A program made the translations under genes and the position numbers. 55,771 bases of DNA from Thiobacillus sp. 65-1059 (GTDB lineage Bacteria > Pseudomonadota > Gammaproteobacteria > Burkholderiales > Thiobacillaceae): assembly GCA_001897675.1 (NCBI GenBank), contig MKUE01000139.1, positions 1-55,771 on the forward strand, written 5' to 3'. Under the pieces are notes generated by a model, which worked only from the letters and a program-made list of their open reading frames with translations, searched no databases and had not been told where the DNA came from. This document shows, piece by piece, positions 50,313 through 55,771 of this stretch; position 1 is the stretch's first letter; each line of letters opens with the position of its first letter.

Positions 50313-50759
50313 ATGAAGATGGATGTGAAGATTCTCGACGCTCGCCTGCGCGATCAGCTGCCGCAGTACGCCACGCCGGGTTCCGCCGGGCTCGATTTGC
50401 GCGCCTGCATCGATGCCCCGATCATGCTTTCCCCCGGAGAAACCCGGCTGATTCCCACCGGGCTTGCCATCCATCTGGCCGATCCGGGCTATGCCGCGCT
50501 GATCCTGCCGCGCTCCGGCCTCGGCCACAAACACGGCATCGTGCTGGGCAATCTGGTGGGGCTGATCGACTCGGATTATCAAGGTCAGCTCATGGTTTCC
50601 GCCTGGAACCGCAGCCAGCAGGCGTTCGAACTCACGCCGCTGGAGCGGCTGGCACAGCTCGTCATCGTGCCGGTGATGCAGGCCGAATTCAATGTGGTGG
50701 ACGACTTCGAGGCCAGCCGGCGTGGTGAAGGCGGGTTCGGCAGCACGGGCCGGCAGTAG
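50313..50759 (+). CDS. dut: dUTP diphosphatase
   Basis: A 148-residue trimeric dUTPase. The five family motifs are visible: [34 protein letters not shown], a hydrophobic [11 protein letters not shown] and the C-terminal [10 protein letters not shown]. It hydrolyses dUTP to dUMP to keep uracil out of DNA and supply thymidylate synthesis. ATG 50313 ([12 protein letters not shown]) is used as it fits the family start. It is in the coaBC-dut order seen in many proteobacteria. Confidence 0.97.
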   Translation: MKMDVKILDARLRDQLPQYATPGSAGLDLRACIDAPIMLSPGETRLIPTGLAIHLADPGYAALILPRSGLGHKHGIVLGNLVGLIDSDYQGQLMVSAWNRSQQAFELTPLERLAQLVIVPVMQAEFNVVDDFEASRRGEGGFGSTGRQ

Positions 50760-50942
50760 CGTCGGGTTTTCTTGCACGACGAGCCCGCACTCCCGGCCGG
50801 CGGGTTTGCCGGGAGCCTGTGCGTCGGGGCATGGATTTTGCTGGGTAAAGCGCCATGTCGGCTGACTTACCGGAGCGAAATCGGGGGGCGGCCATTGCGG
50901 AGACGATAACTCTAAGAGGTTGAGCCTACTGGCGCATCCGTC

Positions 50943-52394
50943 ATGTCCCACACGTCCGTATTGCGGTTTGGCCTGATCCTCGCCGCAGCCCTGGTGCTGC
51001 TGGCGGGGCTCGCCACGTTCGCGATCTACCAGTCGCGGCCGCAGGCGCAGCCCGCGCAGGAAGAGATCGGCAAGCCGGTGATGGCCGCGCAGATCGAGTT
51101 CCTGGCCGAGGCCATGCAGCGCAGTGCAGCGCGTATCGCCGCCCACCCGCAGACGCTGGCGTGTTTTGCCGGCGCCGCGCCGGACGTGTGCCAGGCCCAG
51201 GCCGCCAACCTGCACGCCTTGAATCAGGATGCCACCGTGCTGTTCGTCACCGACGGTCAGCGCCAGCTGCTGCCGGGTTTCCTGCCCGGCGACGCCCGGC
51301 GGCTGCTGGCCAGCAATGCCGGCCGCGGCGACACCGGGGCGACCGCCACCGCCACCTTCAATCTTTCCCTGTCGCATCCGGTGGTGGACGGCGACGGCAA
51401 ACGGCTGGGGGTCGTCATCGTCGAGCAGAGCGTGCCGCAGCTGCAGGCCCTGTTCGACACCCTGCCGCTGCCGGATGCCGCCGCCTACGCCGAACTGCAG
51501 CAAAGCCTGCCGGGCGATGCGTCGGTGGTGCTGATGCGGCGCGGCAATCAGGCGATCAAGCGCCACGCCCACCCTACCCAGATCGCGCTGGCGGGGACGC
51601 CGTGGCAGATCGCCGTGTGGCGCCCGGTCACGCCGGTGGTTGAAAGCGTGGCGCCCTATGCGCTGGGCTGGCTGGTGGCCAGCCTGGTCATCGCCATCCT
51701 GGTGATGGCCACGGTTCTGGCGGTACGCAACCGCGTCAGCGACAATCTGCGCATGCTGGTGAAATTCACCAACGACCTGCGCCAGCAGCGCCTGCGTACC
51801 CACTATCCGGTCAGCCTGACGGAATTCCAGACGCCGCTCGAGACCATGCAGAAGCTTGGCAGGGTGATGCTGGGGCGGCAGAAAGAGGCGACGTCGCTGG
51901 CGCGGATCGATCACCTGTCGCAAGTCAACAACCGGCGCAGCTTCGATGAAAAGCAAAAGGAATTGTTCGCCACCCTGAAGGATGGCTGGTCGCACAGCCT
52001 GCTGATCCTCGACATCGACAACTTCAAGCAGGTCAACGACACCTTCGGCCACGAGGCGGGCGATCAGCTCATCATCAAGTTCGGCAATGCGCTCAAGGCC
52101 TGCCTGCGCAACAGCGATTTCATCGCCCGTCTGGGCGGCGACGAATTCTGCGTGCTGTTCCCCTATACCCCGCTGGACCGCGCGCAGGAACTTGCCGAGC
52201 GCCTGCGCGCCAACATGCCGGAAAGCGTGGAGCTCATTCCAGGTGTGACGCAGAAATTGTCGTGGAGCGGGGGCTTGTCCGAATACAGCCGCGACGACAA
52301 GGAAGAAAACGAAGCGCTGGCGCGCGCCGATGCGGCATTGCTGGAGGCCAAGCGCGGCGGCCGCAACGCCACGCGGATCAGGGCCGCCGCCTGA
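50943..52394 (+). CDS. Membrane diguanylate cyclase with periplasmic sensor
   Basis: A 483-residue protein. TM1 (about 8-28), a periplasmic region (about 30-235) with dCache/double-Cys features (C144..., LACFAG and APDVCQAQ near 77-92), TM2 (about 240-262), a short helical linker and a GGDEF domain. The active-site motif is LGGDEFC. RNSD lies five residues before GGDEF and fits the I-site. It should make c-di-GMP. It differs from the other cyclase at 5159 in sensor size. Its 3' end overlaps lnt by 17 bases on the opposite strand. Confidence 0.9.
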   Translation: MSHTSVLRFGLILAAALVLLAGLATFAIYQSRPQAQPAQEEIGKPVMAAQIEFLAEAMQRSAARIAAHPQTLACFAGAAPDVCQAQAANLHALNQDATVLFVTDGQRQLLPGFLPGDARRLLASNAGRGDTGATATATFNLSLSHPVVDGDGKRLGVVIVEQSVPQLQALFDTLPLPDAAAYAELQQSLPGDASVVLMRRGNQAIKRHAHPTQIALAGTPWQIAVWRPVTPVVESVAPYALGWLVASLVIAILVMATVLAVRNRVSDNLRMLVKFTNDLRQQRLRTHYPVSLTEFQTPLETMQKLGRVMLGRQKEATSLARIDHLSQVNNRRSFDEKQKELFATLKDGWSHSLLILDIDNFKQVNDTFGHEAGDQLIIKFGNALKACLRNSDFIARLGGDEFCVLFPYTPLDRAQELAERLRANMPESVELIPGVTQKLSWSGGLSEYSRDDKEENEALARADAALLEAKRGGRNATRIRAAA

Positions 52395-53952
52395 GCGTGG
52401 CTGTTGCCGCTTTAGCGGCTGTACAGCCACGGCCTGCCCCTCGCGGGTAGAACCCGGCCGCCAGCAGGGTGGCGCCCAGGATGCCCCAGAGCGCCAGCAC
52501 CGGCGCATTGCCCCAGCGCACATAGGGCGTGCTGCCGGCATAGGCCTGGATTTCGCCGGCGAGGCTGCCGGCTACAAACAGCGGCAGGCTGGCCAGCATG
52601 CGGCCTTGCGCATCGATGATCGCGGTGACCCCGGTATTGGTGGCGCGCAGCATCATGCGTCCGCTTTCCAGCGCGCGCATCTGCGACATCTGCGCGTGCT
52701 GCCAGGGCGCGAACGAATCGCCGAACCAGGCCAGATTGCTCATGTTCACCAGCACGCTCGCGGCGGGAAGCTGGCGGATGATTTCCTCGCCGAAGGCGTC
52801 CTCGTAGCAGATATTGACCGCCACCCGCTGGCCGCCGATGGCGAGCGGATGCTGGTCGATCGCGCCGCGCGCGAAATCCGACAGCGGAATGTGCAGCACC
52901 CGGATAATCCAGCCCCACACGGCCTTCAACGGAATGGTTTCGCCGAACGGTACCAGGTGCACCTTGTGGTAGCGCTGGCTGGGCGCGCTGCCGAGGCTGA
53001 TCGCGCTGTTGTAGTAAGCGCCCTGCGGCGAGCCGGTCGGCAGCCCGGCCAGCACGTCGCCGCCGTTTTTCCGGCCGATCGACGCCAGCGCGGCGCGATA
53101 GCTGGTGGGGAGGTCGGCTTCGAACAGCGGCAGCGCGGTTTCCGGCAGCACGATCAGCTGCGCGGGCGAGGCGGCTGCCATGCGCGCGTAGCTTTCCAGG
53201 GTGGCGCGGGTTTTCTCCGGCTGCCATTTCATGTCCTGCGGGATGTTGCCCTGCAGCAGCGCGACCGTTGTCGGCGTCCCGTCCGGTGTGGTCCACATGA
53301 TGCCGCGCAAGCCTTGGCCGCCGACCCCCAGCGCCACGAGGCAGGCGGCTGCCCATAATTTCGGCCTTGCGCGGCGCGGACTGGTCAGCATCCATGCCAG
53401 TCCTGCCGCCGCAAGCGCCAGCAGGAACGACACGCCATACACGCCGAACAGCGGTGCGAAGCCCGCCAGCGGGCTGGTGGGAACTTGCGAATAGCCCATC
53501 ACCAGCCACGGAAAGCCGGTGAAAATCCAGCCGCGCACCCATTCCGACGCGCCCCACAGCAACGGCATCAGCACCAACAAACGCAGCGCCGGCGGGATGC
53601 GCCAGCGCTTATGCCCTGCAGGGTACGCTTGCAGGGCGCCGACTGCGGCCGGGAACAGCGCCAGGAACGCGCAAAACAAAAAGGTCGCCAGCGTCGCCAG
53701 CCATGCCGCCATGCCGCCGTATACTGACAGGCTGACGAATACCCAGCTCACCCCGGCGATGAAAAAGCCCAGCCCCCACGCCAGGCCGATGAGGAAGCCT
53801 GCGCGCATCGAGGGCGTACGCGCCAGCAGCCCGAACAACACGGCGAGGCTCGCCGCCGGCAAGAGCCAGAACTCGAACGGAGCGAAACCGGCGACGGCCA
53901 GCGCCCCGCCAAGCAGGCTGACGAGCAGGATCGGAAAGGACGCGCGCGGCAT
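52378..53952 (-). CDS. lnt: Apolipoprotein N-acyltransferase
   Basis: A 524-residue enzyme. The N-terminal TM segments (about eight) are followed by the nitrilase-like domain. The catalytic triad is seen as Glu in LPETALPLF, Lys in HKVHLVPFGE and Cys in VNICYEDAFGEEI. It adds the third acyl chain to lipoproteins in the inner membrane, using phospholipid donors. Start ATG 53952 fits the family. The C-terminal last residues (GRGCTAAKAATATLRRRP) lie over the end of the cyclase gene on the other strand. Confidence 0.94.
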   Translation of the reverse strand: MPRASFPILLVSLLGGALAVAGFAPFEFWLLPAASLAVLFGLLARTPSMRAGFLIGLAWGLGFFIAGVSWVFVSLSVYGGMAAWLATLATFLFCAFLALFPAAVGALQAYPAGHKRWRIPPALRLLVLMPLLWGASEWVRGWIFTGFPWLVMGYSQVPTSPLAGFAPLFGVYGVSFLLALAAAGLAWMLTSPRRARPKLWAAACLVALGVGGQGLRGIMWTTPDGTPTTVALLQGNIPQDMKWQPEKTRATLESYARMAAASPAQLIVLPETALPLFEADLPTSYRAALASIGRKNGGDVLAGLPTGSPQGAYYNSAISLGSAPSQRYHKVHLVPFGETIPLKAVWGWIIRVLHIPLSDFARGAIDQHPLAIGGQRVAVNICYEDAFGEEIIRQLPAASVLVNMSNLAWFGDSFAPWQHAQMSQMRALESGRMMLRATNTGVTAIIDAQGRMLASLPLFVAGSLAGEIQAYAGSTPYVRWGNAPVLALWGILGATLLAAGFYPRGAGRGCTAAKAATATLRRRP

Positions 53953-53984
53953 GGCGGGCGGGCTAGCCGTCGCTGCGGCGTCGA

Positions 53985-55265
53985 TCAGTGCGGGGCCTCA
54001 AAATCGATATGGCCGTCGATCAGCGTATAGCGCACCCGGCCCTGCATCGGGTGCTTGAGGAAGGGTGTGTTGTCGCCCTGGCTGGCCAGGGCTTGGGGGG
54101 TGACGACCCATTCGGCGGCCTCGTCGAAGATGCAGATGTCGGCGTAGCTGCCGACCGCCAGATTGCCGCCGGGAACCCCCAGGATCTGCGCCGGTTTCCA
54201 TGAAATCAGATCGATCGCCTGCAGCAGCGGCACGCCCATCTCGCGCGCCCATTTCAGCGTCAGCGGCAGCAGCAGTTCGACGCCGGATGCGCCCGGCGCG
54301 GATTCGCCGAACGGTACCTGCTTGGCATCCTCGTCGACCGGCGTGTGGTCGGAGCACAGCGCGTCGATGGAGCCGTCGCGCAGCGCCTCGCGGATGGCGT
54401 CGCGGTCGCGCAGGCTCCTCAGCGGCGGCACCAGATGCAGGTGCGAGTCGAAACTGACGAGGTCGTTTTCCGACAGGTGCACGTGGGGCGTGGCGACGTC
54501 GCAGGTGACCGCCAGGCCCTGCGCCTTGGCGGCGCGCACCATCGCGATGCTCTCGCGCGCCGACAGCCGGGCCAGATGGATGCGGGCGCCGGTTTCGCGC
54601 GCCAGTTGCAGAATCGTTGCCAGCGCCACCGTCTCGGCCAGAACGGGAATGCCGGGCAGGCCCAGTCGCGATGCGACCGCGCCGTCGTGCGCCACTCCGC
54701 CGCGCGCCAGCGACACATCCTGCGGCCGCAGCCACAGGCTGAAGCCGAAGGTGGCTGCGTATTCCATTGCGCGCAGCAGCACCTGGTTGTTGGCCATCGG
54801 TGCGTCGGCCTGGGTGAAGGCGCGGCAGCCCGCCTCGGTCAGTTCGGCCATCTCGGTCAGCATCTTGCCTTCGAGTTTTTGCGTCATGGCGCCGATCGGA
54901 TAGACGCGCGGTCCCGGCAGGTTTTTGGCGCGGAATTTCAGCATTTCCACCAGCCCCGGCTCGTCCAGTGGCGGGTCGGTGTCGGGCGGGCAGGCCAGCG
55001 AGGTGATGCCGCCCGCCGCTGCGGCGAGCATTTCGGATTCCAGCGTGGCGCGGTATTCAAAGCCGGGTTCGCGCAGGCGCACCGACAAATCCACCAGGCC
55101 GGGGCAGACGACGAGGCCGCTGGCATCGAGGGTGCGGTTGGCGTGGAAGTCGGCGGGTGCAGCGCCGATGCCGACGATCTTGCCGGCGGCGACGTAGATA
55201 TCGGCGACTTCGTCGCGCGCGCTCATCGGGTCGATCACACGCCCGTTGCTGATCCGGATTTTCAT
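53985..55265 (-). CDS. pyrC: Dihydroorotase-like protein PyrC' lacking the metal-binding HxH
   Basis: A 426-residue amidohydrolase-family protein homologous to dihydroorotase. The N-terminal metal motif should read DxHxH, but here it is [13 protein letters not shown], with Ser and Arg in place of the two His. Other ligand regions are also altered (RLSARES for Hx[11 protein letters not shown]). The Asp region [11 protein letters not shown] is retained. Such pseudo-dihydroorotases (PyrC', PyrX) are needed as structural partners for PyrB in several proteobacteria. It overlaps the pyrB end by 4 bases, which supports this. A catalytic dihydroorotase must be encoded elsewhere. Confidence 0.9.
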   Translation of the reverse strand: MKIRISNGRVIDPMSARDEVADIYVAAGKIVGIGAAPADFHANRTLDASGLVVCPGLVDLSVRLREPGFEYRATLESEMLAAAAGGITSLACPPDTDPPLDEPGLVEMLKFRAKNLPGPRVYPIGAMTQKLEGKMLTEMAELTEAGCRAFTQADAPMANNQVLLRAMEYAATFGFSLWLRPQDVSLARGGVAHDGAVASRLGLPGIPVLAETVALATILQLARETGARIHLARLSARESIAMVRAAKAQGLAVTCDVATPHVHLSENDLVSFDSHLHLVPPLRSLRDRDAIREALRDGSIDALCSDHTPVDEDAKQVPFGESAPGASGVELLLPLTLKWAREMGVPLLQAIDLISWKPAQILGVPGGNLAVGSYADICIFDEAAEWVVTPQALASQGDNTPFLKHPMQGRVRYTLIDGHIDFEAPH

Positions 55266-55771
55266 GCCGTTCCCCCCGCCAGCAGCGCCATCACCGCCAT
55301 CCGCACCGCAATGCCGTAGGTCACCTGCGGCAGGATCACCGACTGCGGGCCGTCGGCCACTTCGGAGTCGATTTCCACGCCGCGGTTCATCGGCCCGGGG
55401 TGCATCACGATCGCGTCCGGCTTGGCGAGCGCGAGCTTGTCCGGCGTCAGGCCGAAGAACTTGAAATATTCCTGGCTGCTCGGCAGCAGTGCGCCTTTCA
55501 TGCGCTCGTTCTGCAGGCGCAGCATAATGATCACGTCGCAGCCGGCAAGCCCCGCTTCCATGTCGTGGAACACCTTGACGCCCATCTGTTCGACCCCGGT
55601 GGGGAGCAGGGTTTTCGGGCCGATGACGCGCACCTCCGGTACCCCCAGCGTGGTCAGCGCGTGGATCTGCGAGCGCGCCACGCGCGAATGCAGCACGTCG
55701 CCGACGATGGCCACGGTCAGGTTGTGGAACTCGCCCTTGTAGCGGCGGATGGTGAACATGTCGAGCAGGCC
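55262..55771 (-). CDS. pyrB: Aspartate carbamoyltransferase catalytic chain, 3' part (partial)
   Basis: This is the C-terminal 169 codons of a gene running off the right edge. The reading frame is open to base 55771. Segments [26 protein letters not shown] and [19 protein letters not shown], then [12 protein letters not shown], are those of ATCase catalytic chains. It joins carbamoyl phosphate and aspartate in pyrimidine synthesis. Its stop overlaps the pyrC' start by 4 bases (ATGA), so the two are translationally coupled. The N-terminal carbamoyl-phosphate-binding part is outside the window. Confidence 0.95.
   Translation of the reverse strand, partial: GLLDMFTIRRYKGEFHNLTVAIVGDVLHSRVARSQIHALTTLGVPEVRVIGPKTLLPTGVEQMGVKVFHDMEAGLAGCDVIIMLRLQNERMKGALLPSSQEYFKFFGLTPDKLALAKPDAIVMHPGPMNRGVEIDSEVADGPQSVILPQVTYGIAVRMAVMALLAGGTA

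Noticed and set aside
1-55771. tRNA, rRNA, CRISPR or complete IS elements
   Set aside because: No cloverleaf, rRNA core, spaced direct-repeat array or transposase with terminal repeats was found by reading; the many short repeats seen are hairpins, attC sites and operators.

Overview
The window comes from a GC-rich chromosome of a chemolithoautotrophic betaproteobacterium. It carries a Form II RuBisCO cluster (cbbM-cbbQ-cbbO) and a Form I cluster (cbbR divergent from cbbL-cbbS-cbbQ-cbbO) a few kilobases apart, without carboxysome genes. This arrangement, the NhaR-, HU-, FadL- and Lnt-type housekeeping genes and a catalytically degenerate PyrC next to PyrB point to Thiobacillus or a close relative. 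That assignment is inference from gene content; no marker gene such as 16S rRNA is present.

Layout. 1-3758: 3' end of cbbM, an intrinsic terminator, cbbQ, a small Cys-rich GDCCVxC protein gene translationally coupled to cbbO, and cbbO. 3901-10483: housekeeping and accessory genes (patatin lipoprotein, GIY-YIG-like protein, diguanylate cyclase, HU, Na/Pi cotransporter, SohB, small membrane proteins). 10484-13684: an AT-richer array of promoterless-looking genes, each ending in an integron attC site. It holds three cassettes, and no integrase gene is visible, so it looks like an integrase-less (CALIN-type) array dropped between sohB and cbbR. 13945-20660: cbbR and the Form I operon, whose three intercistronic gaps each hold an inverted-repeat element. 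20669-34836: an inorganic-anion/carbon acquisition region with three SulP transporters, a gamma carbonic anhydrase-like protein, a TSUP permease, two Usp-like proteins and two two-component systems.

The most interesting unit is the minus-strand operon 25009->20669 (62-aa protein, Usp-like protein, two-TM protein, TSUP permease, gamma-CA, SulP). It is preceded by a near-consensus sigma-54 promoter (TGGCACG-N4-GTGCT) and divergently paired with a histidine kinase and an NtrC-family activator that retains GAFTGA. This suggests a dedicated sigma-54 regulatory switch for DIC (or sulfate/sulfite) transport beside the Calvin-cycle genes. A second, OmpR-type two-component system follows. Phased TTGACGC repeats (11-bp period) lie both before its own operon and before the third SulP gene, which predicts a small regulon readable from sequence alone.

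34840-55771: mostly ordinary chromosome. It contains a thioredoxin-like/PIN gene pair, nhaR/htpX divergent pair, terC, AI-2E-type permease, psiE-like gene, RsmB-like methyltransferase, a fatty-acid group (acyl-CoA synthetase, FadL, MscS channel, desaturase), rpmB-rpmG, radC, coaBC, dut, a second diguanylate cyclase, lnt, pyrC' and the 3' part of pyrB running off the right edge. No rRNA, tRNA, CRISPR array or intact insertion sequence was recognised.
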